Positions 44,052-52,306 of a DNA stretch of 64,000 nucleotides are shown in pieces; position 1 is the stretch's first letter; each line of letters opens with the position of its first letter. The notes under the pieces were generated by a model, which was not told where the DNA came from, did no database searches, and saw nothing but the letters and a program-made list of their open reading frames with translations. Both the position numbers and the translations under genes were made by a program. This DNA comes from Bacteroides ilei (GTDB taxonomy: Bacteria; Bacteroidota; Bacteroidia; Bacteroidales; Bacteroidaceae), in the NCBI RefSeq assembly GCF_900128495.1, contig NZ_LT635801.1:1127997-1191996 (forward strand), read 5' to 3'.

Positions 44052-45014
44052 ATGAAGAAGACAGTTTGTTCATGGATCAGTATCGTCATAGGGTGTACCG
44101 TTATGGCGGCCGGTTTCGTATTTTTTATCAACCCTTATAATATTGTCCCCGGAGGTGTTTACGGGGCGAGTATCGTATTGCATAACCTGTTCCCTTCTGT
44201 GCAGGTAGGTACATTCGGGTATATGTTTGACATTCCTTTGCTTATCCTTTCCGTATGGCTGTTGGGAACGAAACTGGGTACCCGTACCATCGGAGCGGCC
44301 CTGATGACTCCCTTGATCATGAATGTGATGTCACGCCTGGTATATCCTTCACAGGAGGCCTTGGAGTCACTTGACCCTACATTGCTGTTGGGAGGTACAC
44401 TGGATATGAGTGACCATCTGATGCTTACTTCTGTTATCGGTGCGGTATTGATCGGACTGGGGTCCGGTATTGTAGTCCGTAACCAGGCCACTACTGGCGG
44501 TAGCGACATTGTAGGTATGCTGTTGCAGAAATATTGCCATATCCGTTTCTCGCATGCCATTCTGTTTGTCGACGGGGCGGTGGTATGCTTCGGTCTGGTG
44601 GTTATCGGCTTCGGGATCGGTACGGCCGATGATGTGGCACAACCTTCATGGTATCTTTCTCTCTATTCACTGATTTCCATTTTTGTCATATCCCGGGTCA
44701 TAGCCTATGTCATCAACGGTGAGAAGAACGACAAGCTGATTTTTGTAATCAGTGAGAAAAAACTGACCGATCTGCATGACTATATCCTCAAGGATCTGGA
44801 CCGTTCGGCTACATACATCAAGAGTTCCGGGCTATATTCCGGGCAGGAAAAGCAGATGCTTTTCCTGGTGGTGAGCTACAAGCAGGTGAGCGGTGTGAAG
44901 CTGAAGATCAAGGAAGCCGATCCGAGAGCCTTTGTGGTAGTGACCGATGCGTATGACACGTTCGGCGAAGGCTGGAAGCAGCTTCCTTCTCCCGATGAGA
45001 TCCATCCGGAATAA
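44052..45014 (+). CDS. YitT family membrane protein
   Basis: This 320-residue protein has five or six N-terminal membrane segments of the YitT (DUF161) type, with repeats such as PGGVYGASIVLHNL and RNQATTGGSDIVGMLLQ, and a C-terminal cytoplasmic DUF2179 domain (about 225-310, KLIFVISEKKLTDLHDYIL). The transported substrate is unknown. It ends 2 bp from the convergent metY gene, with no terminator between. Confidence 0.9.
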   Translation: MKKTVCSWISIVIGCTVMAAGFVFFINPYNIVPGGVYGASIVLHNLFPSVQVGTFGYMFDIPLLILSVWLLGTKLGTRTIGAALMTPLIMNVMSRLVYPSQEALESLDPTLLLGGTLDMSDHLMLTSVIGAVLIGLGSGIVVRNQATTGGSDIVGMLLQKYCHIRFSHAILFVDGAVVCFGLVVIGFGIGTADDVAQPSWYLSLYSLISIFVISRVIAYVINGEKNDKLIFVISEKKLTDLHDYILKDLDRSATYIKSSGLYSGQEKQMLFLVVSYKQVSGVKLKIKEADPRAFVVVTDAYDTFGEGWKQLPSPDEIHPE

Positions 45015-45016
45015 TG

Positions 45017-46303
45017 TCAGATTTTGGCTAAAGCCTGTTCGAGGTCGTCAATCAGGTCGTCTGCATGTTCGGTTCCTATGGAAAGTCTTACGGTTCCCTG
45101 GGTGATGCCTTGTTCTGTCAGTTCCTGGCTGTTCAGTTGTGAGTGCGTAGTGCTTGCCGGGTGGATGACGAGTGATTTGACATCGGCTACATTGGCCAGA
45201 AGGGAAAATATCTCAAGGCTGTCGATGAAACGGTGGGCTTCTTCACGTCCTCCTTCCACTTCGAAGGTAAAGATTGTGCCTGTCCCTTTCGGAAAATAGC
45301 GCAGGTAAAGGGCATGGTCGGGATGTTCCGGCAATGACGGATGGTTGACTTTCCTCACTTTGGGGTGGCTTTTCAGGAAATCCACTATTTTCAGCGCATT
45401 TTCAACGTGGCGTTCTACACGTAATGACAGGGTTTCCAGTCCTTGAAGCAGGATAAAGGCATTGAACGGACTGATTGCTGCTCCCGTATCACGTAGCAGG
45501 ACTGCCCGGATGCGTGTAACGAATGTCGCAGGACCGGCCGCTTCGGTAAAGCGTATACCGTGATAGCTGGCGTCAGGTTCGGTAAATTGAGGAAACTTGC
45601 CCGATGCGTTCCAGTCGAATTTTCCGGAATCTACAATGACTCCTCCCAGCGAGGTTCCGTGTCCTCCGATGAATTTGGTTGCCGAATGGACCACGATATC
45701 AGCCCCGTGTTCGATGGGACGGATGAGGTAGGGGGTACCGAAGGTATTGTCCACAACCAGAGGAATCCGGTGCCGGTGGGCTATTCGGGCTACGGCTTCC
45801 ATGTCGATGATGTTCGAGTTCGGGTTTCCGAGTGTTTCAATGAATATCGCCTTGGTATTTTCTTGGATGGCATTTTCAAAGTTCGACAGATCTGTCGGAT
45901 CAACAAATGTGGCGGTCACACCGTAGGCTGGCAATGTGTGGGCAAGCAGGTTGTATGTCCCTCCATAAATGGTTTGTGCCGCTACGATATGGCTTCCGGC
46001 CGTAGCCAGATTCTGGAATGTATACGTGATAGCCGCTGCTCCGGAAGCTACTGCCAGTGCTGCCGTTCCTCCTTCCAGTGCGGCAATCCGTTGCTCAAAT
46101 ACGTCTTGTGTGGGATTAGTCAGCCGTCCGTAGATATTACCGGCATCCTGCAGGCTGAAGCGTGCTTCCGCATGTGCGGAGTTGTGGAATACGTACGAGG
46201 TGGTCTGATAAATGGGTACTGCGCGGGCGCCTGTTGCCGGGTCCGGCTGTTCTTGTCCTGCGTGTAGCTGTAACGTTTCGAAATGAAGTCTTTTTGTTGC
46301 CAT
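45017..46303 (-). CDS. metY: O-acetylhomoserine sulfhydrylase (PLP)
   Basis: This 428-residue Cys/Met-metabolism PLP enzyme makes homocysteine (and possibly cysteine) from O-acetylhomoserine and sulfide. The PLP Lys lies in [18 protein letters not shown], with [20 protein letters not shown] and [16 protein letters not shown] C-terminal residues ([19 protein letters not shown]). Length and the GHGTSLGG variant favour MetY over cystathionine enzymes, which are near 380 residues. It is divergent from an Lrp-type regulator that probably controls it. Confidence 0.92.
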   Translation of the reverse strand: MATKRLHFETLQLHAGQEQPDPATGARAVPIYQTTSYVFHNSAHAEARFSLQDAGNIYGRLTNPTQDVFEQRIAALEGGTAALAVASGAAAITYTFQNLATAGSHIVAAQTIYGGTYNLLAHTLPAYGVTATFVDPTDLSNFENAIQENTKAIFIETLGNPNSNIIDMEAVARIAHRHRIPLVVDNTFGTPYLIRPIEHGADIVVHSATKFIGGHGTSLGGVIVDSGKFDWNASGKFPQFTEPDASYHGIRFTEAAGPATFVTRIRAVLLRDTGAAISPFNAFILLQGLETLSLRVERHVENALKIVDFLKSHPKVRKVNHPSLPEHPDHALYLRYFPKGTGTIFTFEVEGGREEAHRFIDSLEIFSLLANVADVKSLVIHPASTTHSQLNSQELTEQGITQGTVRLSIGTEHADDLIDDLEQALAKI

Positions 46304-46356
46304 AGTTGTATTTCCGTTTATTTCAGGTGAATGTTATTTCTGTTTTTTTCTGACTG

Positions 46357-46424
46357 CAAATTTAGAGCAATACAGATATATAATCCAATATATGGAATAA
46401 TTATGGAAAATATCACTAAATTTG
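46357..46424. promoter_or_regulatory. Back-to-back promoters of metY and the Lrp gene with central palindrome
   Basis: Reverse strand: TTG (46386-46388), 21 bp, TAAATTTG (46357-46364). Forward strand: TAAATTTG (46417-46424). The 13-bp palindrome TCCAATATATGGA (46384-46396) covers the -33 position of both promoters, and AGAGCAA/TTGCTCT lie symmetrically outside it. This is a plausible Lrp/AsnC-family operator. Confidence 0.65.
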
Positions 46425-46499
46425 CTCTGTATAAAAGAAAAAAGTTGTTGTCTGATTAGTGGAAATGCCGTATAGGCAGAAAATTATTCTTTTCATGTT

Positions 46500-46964
46500 A
46501 TGATGGAAAAACTGGATAAAGTTGATTTGCAGATACTCCGGACGTTGCAGGAGAACGCCCGTCTCACTACCAAGGAACTGGCGGCCAAGGTCAGTCTGTC
46601 ATCTACCCCTGTATTCGAGCGTCTGAAAAGACTGGAGGCTAACGGTTACATAAAGAAGTACATTGCGGTGCTTGACGCGGAAAAGCTGAACCAGGGATTT
46701 GTGGTATTCTGTAATGTGAAGTTGCGCCGGATGAACCGGAGTATAGCCGAAGAGTTTACCGGAGTCATTCAGGATATTCCGGAAGTGACCGAATGTTATA
46801 ACATTTCGGGCAGTTACGACTATCTGCTGAAAATACATGCTCCCAATATGAAGTACTATCAGGAGTTTATATTGAATGTATTGGGTTCCATAGAAAGTCT
46901 GGGCTCTATAGAGAGTGTATTTGTGATGGCCGAGATCAAGCAGAATTACGGCATCAGTATCTGA
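46500..46964 (+). CDS. Lrp/AsnC-family transcriptional regulator
   Basis: This 154-residue protein has an N-terminal helix-turn-helix (ILRTLQENARLTTKELAAKV followed by LSSTPVFERLKRLEANGYI) and a C-terminal RAM ligand-binding domain (about 70-150, ITECYNISGSYDYLLKI-like). Such regulators sense amino acids and bind as octamers or dimers. It is divergent from metY, whose product lies in the methionine pathway, so methionine or a related amino acid is a natural but unproven effector. A double ATG starts the gene. Confidence 0.93.
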   Translation: MMEKLDKVDLQILRTLQENARLTTKELAAKVSLSSTPVFERLKRLEANGYIKKYIAVLDAEKLNQGFVVFCNVKLRRMNRSIAEEFTGVIQDIPEVTECYNISGSYDYLLKIHAPNMKYYQEFILNVLGSIESLGSIESVFVMAEIKQNYGISI

Positions 46965-46992
46965 GGTGATAGAGTACTTGCTTTTATGTGGG

Positions 46993-47023
46993 TGGATGGA
47001 AAACTTATTCCAGTTTCCATCCA
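46993..47023. terminator. Hairpin between the Lrp gene and the SDR gene
   Basis: TGGATGGAAA (46993-47002) pairs with TTTCCATCCA (47014-47023), overlapping the stop codon of the SDR gene. It would serve the convergent Lrp transcript. Confidence 0.55.
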
Positions 47024-47757
47024 TAGTCATTATGGTAGACCATCAGTCTGCCCATTCCTCCGTCTACCGTCAGGTTGGTCCCGTTGATGAAACTGTTTTG
47101 TCCGTCGCACAGAAAAAGTACCGCTCTGGCGATGTCTTCCGGTTCACCTATCCGTCCTGACGGCTGTTGTTTCAGATCGCTTTCCGTATAGTGGAGGACA
47201 GGTGCGTCCCGATGGAAACGTGCGGTCTCTATCCATCCGGGGGCTATGGAGTTGACGCGGGCTATACCGCTCAGACTGACGGCCAGGGCATGGGTAAGTG
47301 CCGTGACACCGCCCTTGGCGGCTGTGTAGCTTTCGGTATCGGCCTGCGACTGGAAGGCGCGGGTGGAAGAGATGTTGACGATGCTTGCCCCTTTGGCGAA
47401 ACGGGATTTGAAGCGGCAGGCAAGCCAGTATGGTGCGACAACTCCGATACGTTGTACGTAGAGAAAGTCTTCATAGGAACATTCCGAGAGGATTCCGCCT
47501 TTGGTAAGGCAGGCATTGTTGACAACAACATGGATTGCTTTTTCTCTTTCCAGAATCAGGTCGGCAAACCGGTCCAGTGTTTCTTTTTCGGCAATGTCTC
47601 CCTGAAATCCGGTAACGTTTCCTGGCAGATTCCCGTCGACCGGGTCTTTGTCGATGTAATATACGTTTGCTCCCAGTTTGGCAAATGTTTCCGTCAGGCA
47701 TCTGCCGATGCCGGCGGCTCCACCGGTTATTACGCACACTTTATCTTTATAATCCAT
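47005..47757 (-). CDS. Short-chain dehydrogenase/reductase
   Basis: This 250-residue classical SDR has the NAD(P) motif ITGGAAGIGRCL (near residue 10), the NNA motif (HVVVNNACL) and the catalytic Ser-Tyr-Lys triad in IVNISSTRAF and ESYTAAKGG. D40 after the second strand (YYIDKDP) favours NAD over NADP. The substrate is unknown. It is monocistronic, with an unusual phased repeat in its upstream region. Confidence 0.9.
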   Translation of the reverse strand: MDYKDKVCVITGGAAGIGRCLTETFAKLGANVYYIDKDPVDGNLPGNVTGFQGDIAEKETLDRFADLILEREKAIHVVVNNACLTKGGILSECSYEDFLYVQRIGVVAPYWLACRFKSRFAKGASIVNISSTRAFQSQADTESYTAAKGGVTALTHALAVSLSGIARVNSIAPGWIETARFHRDAPVLHYTESDLKQQPSGRIGEPEDIARAVLFLCDGQNSFINGTNLTVDGGMGRLMVYHNDYGWKLE

Positions 47758-47814
47758 ACGAATCTTTACTTTTGGGGTGATAGTTCAAAATTTCGGCATC
47801 TTCTGGAAAAATGT

Positions 47815-47890
47815 CTTTATCTTTTCCTCGAAAGGCCTTTATCTTTAAGACCGGATACCTTCATCTTTTTTACATAAAGCCTTCATCTTT
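47815..47890. repeat. Phased short repeat, exact 22-bp period (CTTYATCTTT)
   Basis: CTTTATCTTT at 47815 and 47837, then CTTCATCTTT at 47859 and 47881: four 10-bp copies exactly 22 bp apart. Weaker flanking copies may exist at 47794. Bases between copies differ. It lies between PBP1A and the SDR gene, reading AAAGATRAAG in their direction. Confidence 0.85.
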
Positions 47891-47939
47891 CTGCAGAATT
47901 CCAAGTTCTTTTTGGTGGGGGCGGGCTATTGGCGGTATG

Positions 47940-50360
47940 CTAGTTTTCCAGTATCTGTTCCAGCCTTTCCAGGTCCAGATCTTCATCACCGGTCAGCAGG
48001 GAATCGCCCAGCAGGATGTTCAGGGAATCACTGTCGCTGTAATGGGGCAGGTAAGTGTTGCAGTCCCAATTCCGTTCAATCTTTTCTTTCGGCGATGGGA
48101 ATCGGGCTATGTATTCTTTAGCCAGGTGCTTGTCGGCCAACACTTTTTCCATAAAGTACCCGAATACCGGAAGTGCGGTACGGCTTCCTTGGCCGAGTTC
48201 ACCGGTACGGAAGTGGATACTCCGGTATTCTCCTCCTACCCATGCTCCTCCTACCAGGTTCGGACTCACTCCTACGAACCAGGCATCGGAATGGTTGGAC
48301 GATGTCCCTGTCTTTCCTCCGAATTCAGTCCCTTTATCGAATATCTTGAATCTCCATAAGGCCTGTGAAGTTCCTCCGGGGCAGGTCAGTCCGCCTCTCA
48401 GCATCTGTTGCATCAGATAGGCGCTTTCATACGGGATGGCCTGTGTCTCTTCCGGTTCCTTCTCATAGATCACTTTCCCGTCTTTGTCCTCAATTCGGGT
48501 TACCAGGACCGGTTCGATGGCGACACCGTCATTGACAACCGTTCCGTAGGCTGAAACCAGTTCCAGAAGAGATACGTCGGATGCTCCCAGACTCAATGAC
48601 GGGATGGTGTCCAGTTCGGTCCGGATACCCATGGCGTGTGCCGTACGGATAATGTTGGGTATCCCTATTTCATGGGCTACGTTGGCCGCGATAGTATTTA
48701 CGGATTGTGCGAAAGCCATTTTCAGTGAGAAGGTATCGAGGGTAGCGCCTCCGTTGGCGTTGTGTGGCATCCATATTTTCTTTTCTCCGTCTTCCTCCAC
48801 TTCCCATGGTATGTTTTCGTCTACCCGGAGGTCGCATGGAGAAAGGCCCTGATTCATGGCTTCGGTATATACAAACAGTTTGAAAGTCGAACCGGGCTGG
48901 CGCTTGGACAGCACCTTGTCATATTTCCATGAATTGAAGTTGATGTCGCCTACCCATGCCTTTACCGCACCAGTGTGTGGGGCGATGGCCACAAACCCGC
49001 AATGCATGAAACTTACCATATAGCGTATGGAATCCATGGTACTCAGTAGGGTGTCACGCTGTCCCAGGTCATAATCGAAGACTTTGCACCGGTGCGGAAG
49101 GTTCAGGTAATAGGTGATGGAATCCGGGCTGTTGGCATAGCGTTGCGACAGATAGCGGTAGGCAGGTGTCCGGGCTGCCAGATCTTCAATGAAATGGGGA
49201 AGCTCTTCACCTTGGCGGTCACGCCAAGGTGCCATGTTGGCCCAGTGGTTGTCGAATTTCTTCTGGATTTCGCGCATCTGCTTGTTGACCGCCTCTTCGG
49301 CATATTGCTGCATGCGGCTGTCTATGGTGGTATAGATTTTCAGTCCGTCACCGTAAAGGTCGATGTCGTTTTCCTTGCACCAGTCTTTCAGTGAGTTGGC
49401 TACGGCATCACGGAAGTAGAGTGCGTTGCCGCTGGTTTCCGTTTCCTCTTTGAAATGCAGTACTGTAGGCAACTGGCGGATAGAGTCAAGTTGTTCCTTG
49501 CTGAGCATATGCTGTTCATAGAGCTTGCCCAATACCACGTTGCGGCGTGCCAGGCTGTTTTTGGGGTTGATGCGGGGATTATAATAGGTAGTTGCCTTCA
49601 ACAGACCGATAAGTGTGGCTGCCTGTTCTACCGTAACCTTGTCGGGAGTCGTATTGAAATAGGTATGGCAGGCCGTCTTGATGCCGAAGGCATTGCTTCC
49701 GAAATCGACGGTGTTGAAATACATGGTAAGGATTTCCTCCTTGCTGTAAAGCATCTCGATCTTTACCGCGGTAACCCATTCCTTTGCCTTCATGATGAGC
49801 AGCTTTACACCGGGGATATGCCCCAGCAGACCGGTGGAGTATTGTGAGCGGACCTTGAACAGGTTCTTTACCAACTGTTGGGTGATGGTGCTGGCTCCGC
49901 GGGCATCGCCTTGGGTTATGAAATCTTTCGCCGCTGCAAACACCCCTTCAAAATCGATTCCGAAATGTTTGTAGAAACGTTCGTCTTCCGTATAGACCAG
50001 CGTCTTGATCAGGATAGGTGATATATCCTTATACTCTACGGGAGTACGGTTCTCGGAGTAGTACTTGCCGATCAGTTTCCCGTCGGAGCTGTATATTTCG
50101 GAAGCGATATGCTGGATAGGTTCCTTGATGTTGAACATGCTGGGGGATTTTCCGAAGAGTCCCAGAAAATTGATGTCGATCATTCCCAGGAGTACGATGA
50201 GGCCGATAATGAAACTGGCCAGCCCCATGCCTATACGGCCGTACCACGGAAGGCGTTTGAATGTCCGTAAGTACCAGTTGTATGCCTTTCTGCATCCTGA
50301 ATATGCCATGTTGAGGCATTTACGTGCGGTATTGGCGGTCAATGAGATTATTTTTTTCAT
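47940..50360 (-). CDS. Penicillin-binding protein 1A
   Basis: This 806-residue bifunctional class A PBP polymerises and cross-links peptidoglycan. It has a cytoplasmic N-terminus and a single membrane anchor (about 45-70), a GT51 transglycosylase domain (YTEDERFYKHFGIDFEGVF with catalytic Glu, RGASTITQQLVKNLF) and a transpeptidase domain with SxxK (KRQPGSTFKLFVY), SxN (FAQSVNTIAAN) and KTG (GGKTGTSSNHSDAWFVG). It is expressed alone, and a near -7 box (TATCTTTA, 50471-50478) lies about 110 bp upstream. Confidence 0.95.
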   Translation of the reverse strand: MKKIISLTANTARKCLNMAYSGCRKAYNWYLRTFKRLPWYGRIGMGLASFIIGLIVLLGMIDINFLGLFGKSPSMFNIKEPIQHIASEIYSSDGKLIGKYYSENRTPVEYKDISPILIKTLVYTEDERFYKHFGIDFEGVFAAAKDFITQGDARGASTITQQLVKNLFKVRSQYSTGLLGHIPGVKLLIMKAKEWVTAVKIEMLYSKEEILTMYFNTVDFGSNAFGIKTACHTYFNTTPDKVTVEQAATLIGLLKATTYYNPRINPKNSLARRNVVLGKLYEQHMLSKEQLDSIRQLPTVLHFKEETETSGNALYFRDAVANSLKDWCKENDIDLYGDGLKIYTTIDSRMQQYAEEAVNKQMREIQKKFDNHWANMAPWRDRQGEELPHFIEDLAARTPAYRYLSQRYANSPDSITYYLNLPHRCKVFDYDLGQRDTLLSTMDSIRYMVSFMHCGFVAIAPHTGAVKAWVGDINFNSWKYDKVLSKRQPGSTFKLFVYTEAMNQGLSPCDLRVDENIPWEVEEDGEKKIWMPHNANGGATLDTFSLKMAFAQSVNTIAANVAHEIGIPNIIRTAHAMGIRTELDTIPSLSLGASDVSLLELVSAYGTVVNDGVAIEPVLVTRIEDKDGKVIYEKEPEETQAIPYESAYLMQQMLRGGLTCPGGTSQALWRFKIFDKGTEFGGKTGTSSNHSDAWFVGVSPNLVGGAWVGGEYRSIHFRTGELGQGSRTALPVFGYFMEKVLADKHLAKEYIARFPSPKEKIERNWDCNTYLPHYSDSDSLNILLGDSLLTGDEDLDLERLEQILEN

Positions 50361-50618
50361 ACGTTTTCGTTATGGCATGCGTCTTCGGTGTGGCGGGCGA
50401 CAGACGTCAAGCTGTTTTTCTCTGATTGATTGGGTTGCCGGACAAAATGCCGGAATACGGTTTTTGGCGGTAAAGATAACGATTTTTTGTGTATTGTGGC
50501 GTATTTTGTGCCTTCTTAACCAATATACATGCAGATTCTGTAATTTGTCTGGAAATACATTTGGACTTTCAGTAATAAATAAGTGTCGGTTTAAGGGCGT
50601 TTAAGATGATAAATTTAT

Positions 50619-50626
50619 TACATTTG
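50619..50626 (+). promoter_or_regulatory. -7 element for the BASS transporter gene
   Basis: TACATTTG matches TAnnTTTG, 31 bp upstream of the ATG at 50658. Confidence 0.6.
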
Positions 50627-50657
50627 CATCCTGATAAGTGAAATAAAGAAAAAATAT

Positions 50658-51635
50658 ATGTTGTCAGTCTTACAGAAAGTCAGCCGGTGGCTTGCCGGTT
50701 ATACGTCTATATTTATTATTGCAATAGCTGTCTTTACATTTTTTGTTCCTGTTACGTTCAAGTGGGTGTCGGGGGTGACGCAGACTGTTATTTTAGGTAT
50801 AATCATGCTGACGATGGGGCTGACTTTGACTACCGGTGATTTCAAGATTTTGGCCAGGAGGCCTTTCGATATTTTGATCGGTGCCTGTGCCCAGTTTGTC
50901 ATTATGCCTGGTATGGCTTATCTACTGGTTCGTGTATTTCGGTTGGAGCCGGCTTTGGCCGTCGGCATTCTGTTGGTGGGATGTTGTCCTGGAGGGGTAT
51001 CCAGTAACATTATGTCTTTTCTTTGTCATGGTGATGTGGCTTTTTCAGTAGGTATGACGTGTGCTTCCACGCTGTTGGCACCGGTTATGACTCCTTTCCT
51101 GATGAAGATCGTTGCAGGTGAGATTGTGGCGATAGATGCGGTAGGGATGTTCCTGAATATCCTGATCGTTACGATCATACCGGTAGCTATAGGTTGTTTC
51201 CTGAACTATAATTTCAGTAGCCGACGGAGTTTCCCTGTCGTGCAGTCGCTCATGCCGGGCTTGAGCGTGATTTGTCTGGCCTTGATTGTAGGAGGTGTGA
51301 TAAGCACGGTGCACGATGATCTGGTAGCCCGTGGAGTTGTCATGTTTTTCTGGACCTTCGGTGTGGTATTCCTCCATAACTCTTCCGGTTATCTGTTGGG
51401 GTGGTTTGCCGGTAGGCTGGCCGGATTCAATACAGCGAAAAAGCGTACGGTAAGCATTGAGGTCGGCATGCAGAATGCCGGACTGGCTACCAATCTGGCC
51501 GCCAATTTTTTTGCAGCGCAGCCGTTGGCGGTTCTGCCTTGTGCCATATCCTGTGTATGGCATTCCATTTCCGGGACCATTCTGGCTGGACTCTTTTTAC
51601 GGTGGGGCCAGTTGAAGAAGTCGAATAAAATTTGA
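50658..51635 (+). CDS. Bile acid:sodium symporter family transporter
   Basis: This 325-residue inner-membrane protein of the BASS/SBF family has about 10 membrane segments. LTMGLTLTTGDFKILARRP, the crossover motif CCPGGVSSNIMSFLCHGDVA and a C-terminal GMQNAGLATNLAANFF are typical. Known substrates of the family include bile acids, pantoate and other organic anions, so the name does not prove bile acid transport. It is followed 12 bp later by the phosphatase gene. Confidence 0.88.
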   Translation: MLSVLQKVSRWLAGYTSIFIIAIAVFTFFVPVTFKWVSGVTQTVILGIIMLTMGLTLTTGDFKILARRPFDILIGACAQFVIMPGMAYLLVRVFRLEPALAVGILLVGCCPGGVSSNIMSFLCHGDVAFSVGMTCASTLLAPVMTPFLMKIVAGEIVAIDAVGMFLNILIVTIIPVAIGCFLNYNFSSRRSFPVVQSLMPGLSVICLALIVGGVISTVHDDLVARGVVMFFWTFGVVFLHNSSGYLLGWFAGRLAGFNTAKKRTVSIEVGMQNAGLATNLAANFFAAQPLAVLPCAISCVWHSISGTILAGLFLRWGQLKKSNKI

Positions 51636-51647
51636 GGAGGATAATAT

Positions 51648-52175
51648 ATGAAGGTTTATTTAATCAGACATACTTCAGTCGATGTTGCTCCAGGCACTTG
51701 TTATGGTCAGACAGATGTACCTTTGCGGGATACATTCGAGCAGGAAGCAGCCGTGTGCCGGTCAAGGATTGAAGGGATTGCATTTGATCATGTATATACC
51801 AGTCCGCTTTCGCGTTGTACCCGTCTGGCTGCATATTGTGGTTATCCCGGTGCGGAACGCGACAGCCGTCTGATGGAAATCAACTGCGGTGAATGGGAGA
51901 TGCAGCGGTATGATGACATAACCGATCCCCGTATCTACCAATGGTATGAGGACTATCTTCATATCCCGACAACAGGAGGTGAGTCTTTTATGGAGCTGTA
52001 CGGGCGTGTCTCCGCTTTTATGGACGAGCTGAAAAAGAAACCTTATGAAAACGTGTTGGTCTTTGCCCATGGAGGGGTGTTGATCTGTGCGCAGGCCTAT
52101 GCCGGAGTGGTTCCGATAGAGAAGGGATTCGATGCGCTTTCTCCTTATGGAGGTATGGTTGAAATCATAATCTGA
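51648..52175 (+). CDS. Histidine phosphatase, alpha-ribazole phosphatase-like
   Basis: This 175-residue phosphoglycerate-mutase-fold phosphatase begins with the catalytic LIRHTSVD (RHT, residues 7-9). It also has YTSPLSRCTRLA, the acid EINCGEWEM and the second His in VFAHGGVLI. Its length and CYGQTDVPL resemble CobC, which dephosphorylates alpha-ribazole-5-phosphate in cobalamin assembly, but no cobalamin gene is nearby. It pairs with the BASS transporter in one unit. Confidence 0.82.
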   Translation: MKVYLIRHTSVDVAPGTCYGQTDVPLRDTFEQEAAVCRSRIEGIAFDHVYTSPLSRCTRLAAYCGYPGAERDSRLMEINCGEWEMQRYDDITDPRIYQWYEDYLHIPTTGGESFMELYGRVSAFMDELKKKPYENVLVFAHGGVLICAQAYAGVVPIEKGFDALSPYGGMVEIII

Positions 52176-52306
52176 CGGTTCCGATTCCTGTTAATTGTTA
52201 TGAAAATTAAAAAAATGAAATTTGCCGAAAGAAATTTATATTTTTACACTCTAAATAGGGGATATTCTTTATTTGTGATCAAGAAATCTAATAAAACACT
52301 TTTGTT

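Noticed and set aside
46304..46356. SAM riboswitch upstream of metY
   Set aside because: The leader is under 60 nt and shows no such fold; control by the Lrp-type regulator is more likely.
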